Source: Rhodoferax sp. OV413 (GTDB taxonomy: Bacteria > Pseudomonadota > Gammaproteobacteria > Burkholderiales > Burkholderiaceae_C). From it: a stretch of DNA of 64,000 nt. The translations under genes were made by a program, and so were the position numbers. The DNA is taken from NCBI RefSeq assembly GCF_900104385.1, contig NZ_FNJA01000002.1, forward strand, positions 62,001 through 126,000, given 5' to 3'. The notes under the pieces are model-generated. The model had not been told where the DNA came from and searched no databases. It was given only the letters and a program-made list of their open reading frames with translations. Positions 33,243 through 42,024 of the stretch are shown one piece after another. Numbering within the stretch: the stretch's first letter is position 1; every line of letters begins with the position of its first letter.

Positions 33243-34630
33243 TCCACCGCCTCCAGCGTGTCCATCATCAGCGGCTTCACAGGCGCCTGCGAACGCAGCC
33301 GGCCTACCTGCTCTATCGGTATCGCGCAGGCCTGGGCCACGATCTCGGCCGCGGCATGGCCGCAAAAGCGCCCTTGGCAGCGGCCCATGCCGACGCGGCT
33401 GAAGGCCTTGGCGCGGTTGACTTCCTGGCTGCCGAGTTCGTTCACGCAGCGGCGCAGTTCGCCCACGGTGACGGCTTCGCAGCGGCAGACCACCGCCTCG
33501 TCTGGCAGGGTCGCGGCCTGTGCGTGCGGCCAGGGGAAGGCGCGGGCCAGGCCTACGCGGAAGCGGTCCATCTGCGCCAGGGTGCGGCGCAGCGTGGCCG
33601 ACTCGTTTTCATACAGGGCGCGACCCTGGGCATGCGCGAGATCGTTCAACGCGGCCAGCGCAGCCAGGCGACCGGCGGCTTCGGCCCCATCGGCGCCGAG
33701 GATGCGCGCGCCATCACCTGCAAGGTAGACCGTCGGCGTGCTGCTGCGGCCGTCGGCATCGATGCGCGGCAGCCATTGGCGGCTTACGGGTTCAAAGTCG
33801 AATTCGCAGCGGGCCAGGTCGGCCAGCTGGGTTTCAGCGCGCAGGTGCCAGCCCAGGCCCACCGCGTCGCATTCGAAACGCTGCGTGCGGCCTTGCGCAT
33901 CACGCACCTGCACAGCCTGCACGCCCAGGCGCTCGTCGCCTTCGATCAGCAGCGGCGCCACGCCTTGCAGCACCGGCACGCCGGCACGGCGTAGCCCGCG
34001 TATCAGGCCGAGCCCGCGCAGCGCCAGGGTGGGCCGCGCGAGCAGGCCGGTGATGGCGCCCCAGGACTTGGCCGCGGGCGCGGTATCCAGCACTGCCGCC
34101 ACCTGGGCGCCGGCCTGCTGGTATTGCGAGGCCACCAGGTAGAGCAGCGGGCCGCTGCCCATGAAGACCACGCGCTGGCCGATGGCGCAGGCCTGGGCTT
34201 TCAAGGCGATTTGCGACGCGCCCAGGCTGTAGCAGCCGGCACGGTGCCAGCCGGCCACCGGCATCAGCCGGTCGGTGGCGCCGGCGCAGACCAGCAAGGC
34301 ATCGAAACCCAATGTCTCGGCCTGGCCGGCATGCACCAGGTGCAGGGTTTTTTCGGTGAGGTTCCAGGCCAGGGTGTCGCCGCGGTAGTCGATGTGCGGG
34401 CGCAGTGCGTCGAAGTCCTGGTGCAGAGCCTGGGCCTTGCCGGCTTCGCTGCCGTAGAGCTTGGCGTAGGAGCGCTTGAAGCCCTCGGGCTGGCGCCGGT
34501 AGATCTGGCCACCGTCGCGCCGGCCTTCGTCCACCACGGTGGGCCGCAGGCCGGCCTGCACCAGGGCTTGGGCGGCGCGTACACCGGCCGGGCCGGTGCC
34601 TACCACCACGATGCGCGGCGCGGTGCTCAC
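33239..34630 (-). CDS. FAD/Fe-S oxidoreductase, alpha subunit of HcnABC/opine-oxidase-like dehydrogenase
   Basis: A 463-residue protein with a pyridine-nucleotide-disulfide-type FAD domain (IVVVGTGPAGVRAAQAL at the N-terminus, VYLAGDGARILGADGAE later). The C-terminal BFD-like 2Fe-2S domain has four Cys: CRCEAVTVGELRRC region and GMGRCQGRFCG. The GTG start at 34630 overlaps the stop of the small Fe-S gene (GTGA). The motif VSTAPRIVVVG begins at that codon, while longer starts run into the neighbouring gene. It passes electrons from the catalytic beta subunit, as in HcnB/OoxA. Confidence 0.87.
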   Translation of the reverse strand: MSTAPRIVVVGTGPAGVRAAQALVQAGLRPTVVDEGRRDGGQIYRRQPEGFKRSYAKLYGSEAGKAQALHQDFDALRPHIDYRGDTLAWNLTEKTLHLVHAGQAETLGFDALLVCAGATDRLMPVAGWHRAGCYSLGASQIALKAQACAIGQRVVFMGSGPLLYLVASQYQQAGAQVAAVLDTAPAAKSWGAITGLLARPTLALRGLGLIRGLRRAGVPVLQGVAPLLIEGDERLGVQAVQVRDAQGRTQRFECDAVGLGWHLRAETQLADLARCEFDFEPVSRQWLPRIDADGRSSTPTVYLAGDGARILGADGAEAAGRLAALAALNDLAHAQGRALYENESATLRRTLAQMDRFRVGLARAFPWPHAQAATLPDEAVVCRCEAVTVGELRRCVNELGSQEVNRAKAFSRVGMGRCQGRFCGHAAAEIVAQACAIPIEQVGRLRSQAPVKPLMMDTLEAVE

Positions 34631-35007
34631 GCAGCCTCCTGGGCCGTCTGCCGTGCCAGTGACTGCTGCAGGTCGGGCGTGGCCGGCCAATGTTGCAGCG
34701 GCGGCCGGGTCAGTACGGCCATGCCGGGCTCGGCCGGCGTGCTGCAGGCGCGCAGGCGCTGGCCTTGCGGTGTCCACACCCAGCAGTCCTGGCAAGCGCC
34801 CATCAGGCAGAAGCCGGCACGCGGGCCGTCACCGAATTCGCTGTCGCGCACCCGGCGGCCGTGGCTGAGCAAGGCCACGAGCAGCGTGTCGCCCTCCAAG
34901 GCGATGGCGGGTTCGCCGTCGATCAGCAGCGACAGCGGCGGTCGGTCGGTCTCCGCGAGCCGCACGAAACGAACGGATTGGCGAGGACGTGAAGAGGTGT
35001 CTGGCAT
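34627..35007 (-). CDS. Small 2Fe-2S protein, gamma subunit (HcnA-like)
   Basis: A 126-residue ferredoxin-like subunit. The cluster motif is GFCLMGACQDCWVWTP, with a fourth Cys in RLRACSTPAEPG (C-x4-C-x2-C-xn-C). It corresponds to HcnA and to the small subunit of D-hydroxyproline and opine dehydrogenases. It begins 17 bases after the Lrp gene and its stop overlaps the GTG of the alpha subunit. Too short to act alone; it is the electron-transfer partner of the two flavoproteins. Confidence 0.85.
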   Translation of the reverse strand: MPDTSSRPRQSVRFVRLAETDRPPLSLLIDGEPAIALEGDTLLVALLSHGRRVRDSEFGDGPRAGFCLMGACQDCWVWTPQGQRLRACSTPAEPGMAVLTRPPLQHWPATPDLQQSLARQTAQEAA

Positions 35008-35024
35008 GCGGTCAGGCGCGTGGT

Positions 35025-35519
35025 TCAGCGCTGGTGGGGAAACAGTTTTTCGACGGGGCAATGCGCCTTGATGAACGGCGACTTGATGACGATGTAGCTG
35101 AAGTACTTGGCGATGCCGATGTTGCGTTCCAGCAGCTCTTCGACAACTTCCTGGTAGTGGTTCACGCCGCGTGTCAGAAAGCGCAGCAGGTAGTCGTAGC
35201 CGCCGCTGACCAGATGACATTCGAGCACCTCGTCGACCTCGCGGATCGCGGCTTCGAAGCGGGTGAAATCCTCGCGGCGGTGGTCGGACAGCGTGACCTC
35301 GGTGAACACGGTCAGCGTATCGCCGAGCTTCTCTAGTCGCAGGTGGGCGCCGTAGCCGGCGATGTAGCCGGACTGCTCCAGCCGTTTCACGCGGATCAGG
35401 CAGGGGCTGGGCGACAGGCCTACGGCATCGGCCAGGTCCACATTGGTCATGCGCCCATTTTTTTGCAACTGGGCCAGGATGCGCAGGTCCAGCCGGTCTA
35501 TCTTGAAAGCTTCGTTCAT
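35025..35519 (-). CDS. Lrp/AsnC family transcriptional regulator
   Basis: A 164-residue Lrp-type regulator with HTH (NVDLADAVGLSPSPCLIRVKRL) and RAM domain (VSGGYDYLLRFLTRGV). It is a close paralogue of the regulator at 31363: both share SPSPCL and GGYDYLL. It lies inside the long minus-strand run, 53 bases after the aminotransferase and 17 before the dehydrogenase genes, so it probably controls one or both. Sensing of an amino acid is expected from the family. Confidence 0.9.
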   Translation of the reverse strand: MNEAFKIDRLDLRILAQLQKNGRMTNVDLADAVGLSPSPCLIRVKRLEQSGYIAGYGAHLRLEKLGDTLTVFTEVTLSDHRREDFTRFEAAIREVDEVLECHLVSGGYDYLLRFLTRGVNHYQEVVEELLERNIGIAKYFSYIVIKSPFIKAHCPVEKLFPHQR

Positions 35520-35572
35520 GCGAGATCCTGGGTATGGAAAACTCCGATTCTGCTACGGGCGCGGCGGCTGGT

Positions 35573-36976
35573 TCAGCCCGCCAGCGCCGCCCGCACGTCG
35601 GGTGCGGCCAGCACATCGTCCAGGGTTTTCTTCAGCCGCGCGAACATTTGCGCGTATTCGTCTTCGCTGAAGATCAGCGCGGGTGCAAAGCCCAGGATGT
35701 GGTCGCCGAAGGAGCGGAAGATCAGGCCGTTCTGGTAGCCGGCATTGAAGATGCGGTCGGGCAGGCCGAGCGCGGGGTCGAAGCCGGTTTTGGTGGCTTT
35801 GTTGCTGACCAGTTCCAGCGCGCCCAGCAGGCCGCGGTGGCGTGCGTCGCCCACCAGAGGGTGGTTGCGCAGGCCATCCAGCCCAGCCGCGAAGTGCGCT
35901 GCGCCCCGTTGGCCATTGGCCAGAATGCCGCCTTCTTCGTAGAGCCGCAGCACCTCCAAAGCGACGGCGGCACCGACGGGGTGGGCCGAGTAAGTGGCGC
36001 CGTGGCCGATGGAGGCGCCAGCGGGCGCGCCATCGGCGATGCCGGCGTAGATTTTTTCGCTCATCATGGTCGCGCCCATGGGCACGTAGCCGGAGGTCAG
36101 GCCCTTGGCCATGGTCATCAGGTCGGGTTCGACGCCTTCGGCTTCGCAGGCGAACATCGGGCCGGTACGGCCAAAGCCGGTGATGACTTCGTCCACGACG
36201 AACAGGATGTCGAGCTCGCGGGCCGCCTCGCGCATGGCCTTGAGCCAGCCTTTGGGTGGCACGATCACGCCGCCCGAGCCCTGGATCGGTTCGCAGAAGA
36301 AGGCGGCCACCGTGTCTGCACCGAGTTCGGCGACCTTGGCGCGCAAGGATGCGACTGACGCGGCGATCAGCGCCTGTGGGTCCGTACCCTCGGCATGGCG
36401 ATACGGGTTGGGAGAGGGGATGTAGTGCTGGGTTGGCAGCGGCAGATCGAAGCCGCGGTGGAACACGGGCAGGGCGGTCAGCCCGGCGCCGGTAGACGAC
36501 GAGCCGTGGTAGCCGCGCTCCAGTGCAATGAAGTGTTTCTTCGCGGGTTTGCCGATGGCGTTGTAGTACTGGACGATGAAGCGCACGGCTGCATCCACGG
36601 CCTCGGAGCCGCCGAGCGTGAGGTACACACGGGTCAGCGAGGCCGGCGTGATCTGCACCAGCTTTTCGGCCAGGCGGATCGCCGGCTCGCTGCTGAAATG
36701 GAAGTAACCGGTGGCGTAGGGCAGCTGGCGCATCTGCTCGGCTGCAGCTTGTACTACGCTCTCCTGGCCGTAGCCTACGTTCACGCACCACAGGCCCGCA
36801 AAACTGTCGAGTAGACGATTGCCTTGGCTGTCGGTGAGCCAGGCGCCACTGCCGGATTGCAGCACGGTCGGGCCGCGCTGCTCGTGCGTGCGCCATGGCG
36901 ACACAGGGTGGATCAAATGCGCGCGGTCCATGGCACTGAGAGAGGCCAGGTCTGGCAGGTCGGAGAGTAGATTCAT
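35573..36976 (-). CDS. Class III aminotransferase, putrescine/omega-amino acid-pyruvate type
   Basis: A 467-residue PLP transaminase. The Lys is about residue 291 in DLMTMAKGLTSGYVPMGA, the typical transaminase wording (unlike the AGXT2L-type enzyme at 29979). Other motifs are GGSEAVDAAVRF, RGYHGSSSTGAGLT and VVDEVITGFGRTG. It resembles SpuC-like polyamine-pyruvate and beta-alanine-pyruvate aminotransferases. A PuuB-like oxidase lies upstream and a dehydrogenase set downstream, so transamination of a terminal amine to an aldehyde is likely. The amino donor is not known. Confidence 0.87.
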   Translation of the reverse strand: MNLLSDLPDLASLSAMDRAHLIHPVSPWRTHEQRGPTVLQSGSGAWLTDSQGNRLLDSFAGLWCVNVGYGQESVVQAAAEQMRQLPYATGYFHFSSEPAIRLAEKLVQITPASLTRVYLTLGGSEAVDAAVRFIVQYYNAIGKPAKKHFIALERGYHGSSSTGAGLTALPVFHRGFDLPLPTQHYIPSPNPYRHAEGTDPQALIAASVASLRAKVAELGADTVAAFFCEPIQGSGGVIVPPKGWLKAMREAARELDILFVVDEVITGFGRTGPMFACEAEGVEPDLMTMAKGLTSGYVPMGATMMSEKIYAGIADGAPAGASIGHGATYSAHPVGAAVALEVLRLYEEGGILANGQRGAAHFAAGLDGLRNHPLVGDARHRGLLGALELVSNKATKTGFDPALGLPDRIFNAGYQNGLIFRSFGDHILGFAPALIFSEDEYAQMFARLKKTLDDVLAAPDVRAALAG

Positions 36977-37142
36977 GGCGGGTTTCGTTGGGGTACAACG
37001 AGGGTGCGTTTCAATGCCTTTAGCTTAGGTGGGGTGCCAAATCCTGTGGTACTGGATTAGGGGGCTTGCGTGGTGCAGCCTGCGGTTGTTACTGCTTTTG
37101 GCAGCAGATCCTGCGGCGTTGCATACGCGACCATGCCGCTGA

Positions 37143-38420
37143 TCAGCGTATGAGGTCCTGCAAGCGGTAGTAGGCACCGACAAACGGCAAAAACCATGGC
37201 TTGCCAAAATGCCCGGGAATGGCCGGCCAATCGAAATCCCGCCACGGGTTCAGGTCCGTGCGGCCATCCAGCACCTCGGCCATGATTGCGCCCATATAGG
37301 TTGACATATGGGTTCCATGGCCGCTGTAACCCATGGAGTAAAACAGCCCATTGCGCTCGCCGGCATGCGGCAAGCGGTCGCGTGTCATATCGACCATGCC
37401 GCCCCAGCAGTAGTCAATGCGGGTATTGCTCAGCTCAGGGAAGACCTCGACCAGCGATCTCTGCAGGATGACGCCACTTTTCATATCCGATGTAGGGCTG
37501 GATGCGGCGAAGCGCGCGCGACCGCCGAACAGCAGGCGGTTGTCGGGCGTGACGCGGAAGTAATTGACGAAGTTTTTCGTGTCGGTGGTCATTCGGCGGC
37601 GAGGCGTCAGTCGATCCAGCATTTCGACAGACAAGGGCTCTGTGACGATGATGAATGCGCCCACGGGCACTATGCGCCGGCGGAACCAGGCCAGCGGCCC
37701 CACCGCGGATGTGCCGGTCGCCAGCAGCACCTGCTTGGCACGAACTCCACCGGTCGGCGTTTGCACCTGGTGCACGGCGCCCGTCTGGCGCTTGAGGCCT
37801 ATGACGGGCGCGTTCTCGTAAATACGTACGCCACGCCTTGCTGCAGCCACGGCAAGGCCTTGACCGTAACGCCCCACATGCATGCCCGCGCTCTTGCCAA
37901 AGACCAGGCCGCCGAAATAGCGGTCCGATCCGATCTCGTCGCGCAGCTCGGCCCGCGTGACCATGTGGGTGTCGGGATCGCACTCCTTCGCCATCAGAGC
38001 TTGCGACCGGGCCAGCTTGTCGTAATGCTCCGGCTTGGCCGCGAGCTTGAGCTTGCCGACCCGCTTGAAATCGCAGGCTATGCCTTCTTCCGCGATCAGC
38101 GATTCCACTTTGCTGACGCCGGCGTCGAAAGCGCGATAAAGCATGTTGGCCCGCTCCCGTCCCAGTGTGGTCGACAAGGCGTAGTAATCCTGGGCGAAGC
38201 CGTTATTGCACATGCCACCATTGCGCCCGGATGCCGCGTTGCCGACAAGCCCGGCGTCGAACACAGCTACGCTCGCGCCTTTTTTGGCTAATGCGATGGC
38301 CGCGGACAAGCCGGTAAAGCCAGCGCCGACGACCGCCACATCGACTTCGCCACTAGGCGCCTCCGTGTGTCCGCCGGTAAATTTGGGCGCGGTATCCAGC
38401 CAGTAGGGCATCAGTTTCAT
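37143..38420 (-). CDS. FAD-dependent amine oxidase, PuuB/DadA-like
   Basis: A 425-residue flavoprotein with N-terminal motif VDVAVVGAGFTGLSAAIAL, a signature ASGRNGGMCNNGF, and C-terminal DYCWGGMVDMTRDRLPHAG and SMGYSGHGTHMS, as in gamma-glutamylputrescine oxidase PuuB and related secondary-amine oxidases. ATG 38420 (MKLMPYWLD) is the family start. It is a paralogue of the protein at 48094; both end in PAIPGHFG-x-PWFLP. The gap of 166 bases to the aminotransferase holds nothing recognised. It oxidises a C-N bond of an amine or N-substituted amino acid (inference). Confidence 0.86.
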   Translation of the reverse strand: MKLMPYWLDTAPKFTGGHTEAPSGEVDVAVVGAGFTGLSAAIALAKKGASVAVFDAGLVGNAASGRNGGMCNNGFAQDYYALSTTLGRERANMLYRAFDAGVSKVESLIAEEGIACDFKRVGKLKLAAKPEHYDKLARSQALMAKECDPDTHMVTRAELRDEIGSDRYFGGLVFGKSAGMHVGRYGQGLAVAAARRGVRIYENAPVIGLKRQTGAVHQVQTPTGGVRAKQVLLATGTSAVGPLAWFRRRIVPVGAFIIVTEPLSVEMLDRLTPRRRMTTDTKNFVNYFRVTPDNRLLFGGRARFAASSPTSDMKSGVILQRSLVEVFPELSNTRIDYCWGGMVDMTRDRLPHAGERNGLFYSMGYSGHGTHMSTYMGAIMAEVLDGRTDLNPWRDFDWPAIPGHFGKPWFLPFVGAYYRLQDLIR

Positions 38421-38453
38421 AGAGAAATCTCCATCATGTGAAGGGGGCATGCG

Positions 38454-39326
38454 TCAGCCAAACGATTGGTTGGAAAGAGCGAACAGGCGAGCTGCGGCCT
38501 CGGCGGAGCGGGCGGGAGTTTGAATGCCGCGCACCATGGCGGCTACGTGGCCAACGCAGGGTAGGCCTAGTTCAGACAGCCACCCCGAAAGGCCGCTTTC
38601 TTCGGTCACGTCGATTCGAACAAACCGGCCGTGATAAAGGCCCGCGAGTGCTGCAATGAGGGCCATTGCATCAGATGCATCGCATGAACCTTTGGCAATC
38701 ACCGGGCCGATCACCACACCATGCCCGAACTCGCGCGCGCAAGCGTAAGCCGACACATTGGCGCCTCGATCTAGGACCATGGTCATTCCGGTCTCGAAGA
38801 GGGCGTTCAGCAATGCAGTCCGGTCCATTCCCGTAGCGGCCCCATCCAGCAGTCGTACCTGCTCCTCGTCGCTGGCCGTCATGGCACGAACGCCAACCCT
38901 GCTGTGGGCTAGATGGGGTTCCTGGGTCAGCATTGCCTGATGCTGGTAAATCTGCCCGCGGGCGACGAACCCGAGCTGCGTATAGAGCGGCAGCCCCTCT
39001 TGGGTGGAATTGAGGAAAACCGTTCGTTCGCCTGCTGCCTGCAGCAGCTCACCCATCAATGCACGCCCCAGGCCCCGCCCCTGCATTTCAGGGACAACAA
39101 TTATCATGCCCACCGAAGCGTGGGTCTCGCCATACGGCCACCATAGCGCCGTGGCGACCAGGCGACCATCAACTTCTGTGGCGAAGCCGGCACCGAGATC
39201 GAAGGCGAAGCGCCAGTCCGCTTCCCGGTATGGCCATCCCAATGCAGATGACAGTTTCACCGCCTGCGGCAAATGATCGACGCGTAGCGGGGCCAGGCGG
39301 GGCATCGGTTTGGAAATATTTTGCAT
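38454..39326 (-). CDS. Double-GNAT acetyltransferase family protein
   Basis: A 290-residue protein with an N-terminal GNAT domain carrying the acetyl-CoA loop QGRGLGRALM and strand ASVGMIIVVPEM. A second GNAT-like half (about residues 145-280) has VVIGPVIAKG but no clear acetyl-CoA loop. It is a paralogue of the protein at 45836. Acetylation of an amine or amino-acid intermediate is plausible, given the oxidases on both sides (33 and 45 bases away). No substrate can be assigned. Confidence 0.82.
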   Translation of the reverse strand: MQNISKPMPRLAPLRVDHLPQAVKLSSALGWPYREADWRFAFDLGAGFATEVDGRLVATALWWPYGETHASVGMIIVVPEMQGRGLGRALMGELLQAAGERTVFLNSTQEGLPLYTQLGFVARGQIYQHQAMLTQEPHLAHSRVGVRAMTASDEEQVRLLDGAATGMDRTALLNALFETGMTMVLDRGANVSAYACAREFGHGVVIGPVIAKGSCDASDAMALIAALAGLYHGRFVRIDVTEESGLSGWLSELGLPCVGHVAAMVRGIQTPARSAEAAARLFALSNQSFG

Positions 39327-39371
39327 ACGACGGTGCCTTTGATCCGACCTGCCTCGGCAGATGGCATGTTT

Positions 39372-40697
39372 TTAGAAGTCCGCGACCTTGCCCCACGCGG
39401 ATGACTGGAATCGGTCCGGGTGGTAGGGGCGGGCATCCACAATCGGTGTAGCGCCACTGACGATGTCAGCGATCAGATGGCCGGCGCCCGGGCCGATACC
39501 GAATCCGTGGCCGCTGAATCCGGCCGCGAGAACCAGGCCGGGCACGCTGGCCGTCTCGCCAATGCCTGGTACACCGTCAGGGGTGCTGTCGACATAGCCG
39601 GCCCAGGCGGCAGTGACCTCGCGGTCTTTCAGCGCCGGGATCAGGTCCAACGCGCGTTGGTAAGTCAGGCGCACGACCGCCTTATCAACCGCTGGATCGA
39701 GGGTGCGCATCCGCTCCATCGGCGTTGGCTGGTCCAGCCGCCACCGGGACATTCCTTCATGGCCCGACCGCATGCCTTCCAGTCCGCCTGGTGCAAGGTT
39801 GCGCCAGCGGCGCTGGAACATGGGCAGAAACTGAGCGGAGAAGCGCAGCAGTTGCGGCGTGGGATCCACCCGCCCGCGACCGCTGATGGCCACCGTGTAG
39901 CCGCCATTGCTGCGCCGGGTCATGGATACGGCGGTGGTATGGAGTGCGGGCGGCAGCTCGCTGGCCCCCGGCGATACCGACAGTACTGTTTGCCGGATGG
40001 CAGCTTGCGGGAACCGGATGCCGTACTGGCGGCAGAAAGAGGAAGCCCAGGCGCCCCCTGCCAGCACGGCGATCTTGGTGCGTATCGTGCCCTTCTCCGT
40101 GACAACGCCTGACAGCCGGCCGCCCTCCATCTCGATACCGCGCGCTGCGCAGCCCTGGTGCACGCTGCCCCCGAGCTTCATCACCGCCCGTGCGACCGCA
40201 GGGGCCGCGCGGGAAGGGTCTGCCGTGCCGTCGGTGGGCGAGAAGACGCCCCCTTTCCATGGCTTGCCGGTCACGCGTCCGCGCTGGGCCGCCTCTTCGG
40301 CTGTCAGCATCTGCGTTTTGACGCCGACGGTGCGGGCGAATTCGCCCCAGCGCGCCCAGCCCGCAAGCTCAGCCTCGTTATTGCTGAGATAGAGCAGGCC
40401 GCAGCGACTGAATCCTGTGTCTTCGCCCGATTCGGCGGTGAACTGTTCCCACAGGTCCAGGCTCTTTGAGGCCATCGGTAACTCTCGGGCATCGCGGTTC
40501 TGCTGGCGGCACCAACCCCAGTTGCGGCTCGACTGTTCCGCACCGATGCGCCCCTTCTCGAGCAAGGCAACCTTCAGGCCGCGTTTGCTCAGGTAGTAGG
40601 CGGTGAAGCACCCGATGATGCCGCCGCCGATGATGACCACGTCGGCGTGTGTCGGCAGGTCTGGGCTGGTTTCTATGGGTGTTAAAGGTGCAGGCAT
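39372..40697 (-). CDS. FAD-dependent oxidoreductase, DadA/D-amino-acid oxidase-like
   Basis: A 441-residue flavoprotein. The N-terminal motif is DVVIIGGGIIGCFTAYYLS with Glu in VALLEKGRIG, then QSSRNWGWCRQQNRD. C-terminal flavin contact is DSTPDGVPGIGE and GFSGHGFGIGPGAG. It belongs to the DAO family (D-amino-acid dehydrogenase, sarcosine or opine oxidases). It sits in a minus-strand run next to a D-threonine-aldolase-like enzyme, 51 bases downstream of it, which makes a D-amino acid or N-substituted amino acid substrate likely. It is distinct from the PuuB-like flavoprotein in the same run. Confidence 0.86.
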   Translation of the reverse strand: MPAPLTPIETSPDLPTHADVVIIGGGIIGCFTAYYLSKRGLKVALLEKGRIGAEQSSRNWGWCRQQNRDARELPMASKSLDLWEQFTAESGEDTGFSRCGLLYLSNNEAELAGWARWGEFARTVGVKTQMLTAEEAAQRGRVTGKPWKGGVFSPTDGTADPSRAAPAVARAVMKLGGSVHQGCAARGIEMEGGRLSGVVTEKGTIRTKIAVLAGGAWASSFCRQYGIRFPQAAIRQTVLSVSPGASELPPALHTTAVSMTRRSNGGYTVAISGRGRVDPTPQLLRFSAQFLPMFQRRWRNLAPGGLEGMRSGHEGMSRWRLDQPTPMERMRTLDPAVDKAVVRLTYQRALDLIPALKDREVTAAWAGYVDSTPDGVPGIGETASVPGLVLAAGFSGHGFGIGPGAGHLIADIVSGATPIVDARPYHPDRFQSSAWGKVADF

Positions 40698-40748
40698 TGT
40701 CGGAATGTCCGGTCAGGGTGGATGAAGATTAAAAAACGCGGTGGGCTC

Positions 40749-41930
40749 TCACCAGCCACTAAACCTTGGCCATTCGGCTTCCACCGTGCTGTCCGCGCCG
40801 CGCACGACGTGGTAGCGGTGGTGCTGGGCCCCGGTGGCGCAGGCATGGTTGGGCAGAATCCGCACACGGTCGCCGATGGCCAGATCGGGCAGCGTGCCGC
40901 TGGAGCCGGGTCGTACGGTGATGATGCCGTGCTCCTGGTTGGCATCGGCGACGATCAGGTCTGGGTAAGGCTTGCCGGTGATGTCGCAGACCACGCCATA
41001 GCCCTGGTTTACTGCCTGTTTGGACGTGCCGCGATCCTGCGACATCGCCATCCAGCCGGCGTCGACCAGTATCCAACCCTTGTCGCGCTGGTGGCCGATC
41101 ACCGTGGCCATGACGGACAGTGCAATGTCGTCGATGCGGCAGACACCGATGCCCGCCATCACCAGGTCGAAGAACACGAACACTCCTGCGCGTACTTCGG
41201 TGACACCCGCCAGGTCCGTGGCGCTGTGTGCGGTCGGGGTCGAGCCCATGCTCACGACGGGACAAGGCAAGCCCGCCTCGCGCAGGATGGTGGCTGCCGC
41301 AACGACTGCGCGCCGCTCGTCCTCGGCGCATTGCCGCAGGGCCTCTGCGCCGCGTGCGGCATAACTGCCGCCGGCGTGGGTCAGCACGCCACGCAGTGAA
41401 GCGCCCTGCTCCAACGCGCGGCCGATACCCAGCAGGGCCGCCTTGTCGGTGGGCAGCACGCCCGAGCGGTGGCCGTCACAGTCGATCTCGATCAGCGCCG
41501 GAATGGCTGTGCCGGCTTCGCGGGACGCCGCTGCCACTGCTTCAGCCTGCTCCACCGTGTCCAGCACGACTGCTAGATCGACACCTTCGGCACGCAGCGC
41601 AAGCACCTGTGCAATCTTGGTCGGCGCAATGCCGACGGCATAAATCATGTCCCGGACCCCGGCAGCGGCGAACAGCGCCGCCTCCTTGAGCGTAGAGACG
41701 GTGGCCGGACCGCGCGGTGAGTCCATCACCCGGCGTGCCACCTCGACTGACTTGCCGGTCTTCAAGTGCGGCCGCAGCGCTACGCCCAGGTCGCCCAGCC
41801 GTGTACGCAGCCGCGCGACATTGCGTTCCATGCGCGCAGCATCCAGCACGAGGCAGGGGGTCTCCAGCCCGTGCAAGCTGGTTGCTACCGCTTCCGCTTT
41901 CACGCATTCGTTCGTTGTTGCCTGGTTCAT
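40749..41930 (-). CDS. D-threonine aldolase / DSD1 family PLP enzyme
   Basis: A 393-residue fold-type III PLP protein (alanine racemase-like barrel). It has TPCLVLDAARMERNVARL at the N-terminus, the PLP Lys at residue 57 in RPHLKTGKS, and the metal-binding C-terminal motif LPNHACATGAQHHRY. The family covers D-threonine aldolase, D-3-hydroxyaspartate aldolase and D-serine dehydratase, which split or dehydrate D-beta-hydroxy amino acids. The ATG at 41930 is the start; the frame upstream reads into the divergent promoter. It is first in the minus-strand run and divergent from a LysR regulator. Confidence 0.86.
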   Translation of the reverse strand: MNQATTNECVKAEAVATSLHGLETPCLVLDAARMERNVARLRTRLGDLGVALRPHLKTGKSVEVARRVMDSPRGPATVSTLKEAALFAAAGVRDMIYAVGIAPTKIAQVLALRAEGVDLAVVLDTVEQAEAVAAASREAGTAIPALIEIDCDGHRSGVLPTDKAALLGIGRALEQGASLRGVLTHAGGSYAARGAEALRQCAEDERRAVVAAATILREAGLPCPVVSMGSTPTAHSATDLAGVTEVRAGVFVFFDLVMAGIGVCRIDDIALSVMATVIGHQRDKGWILVDAGWMAMSQDRGTSKQAVNQGYGVVCDITGKPYPDLIVADANQEHGIITVRPGSSGTLPDLAIGDRVRILPNHACATGAQHHRYHVVRGADSTVEAEWPRFSGW

Positions 41931-42024
41931 GTCGATTCTTTCGATGGTTGATAAGGCAATTTTGTTTACCATCGGATAAGTTTGCAATTTACGATTCGTG
42001 AATTTATAGATAAGCTTGGACTTA
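41931..42024. promoter_or_regulatory. Divergent promoter region with three GATAAG repeats
   Basis: An AT-rich 94-base gap between the divergent aldolase-like and LysR genes. GATAAG occurs at 41950-41955, 41975-41980 and 42009-42014, and AATTTACGATTCGTGAATTT spans 41986-42005. The layout is typical of a LysR-controlled divergent promoter. Which element the regulator binds cannot be decided by eye. Confidence 0.4.

Noticed and set aside
42016-42024. TTG start for the LysR gene
   Set aside because: It adds three residues only; ATG 42025 gives the standard LysR N-terminus.
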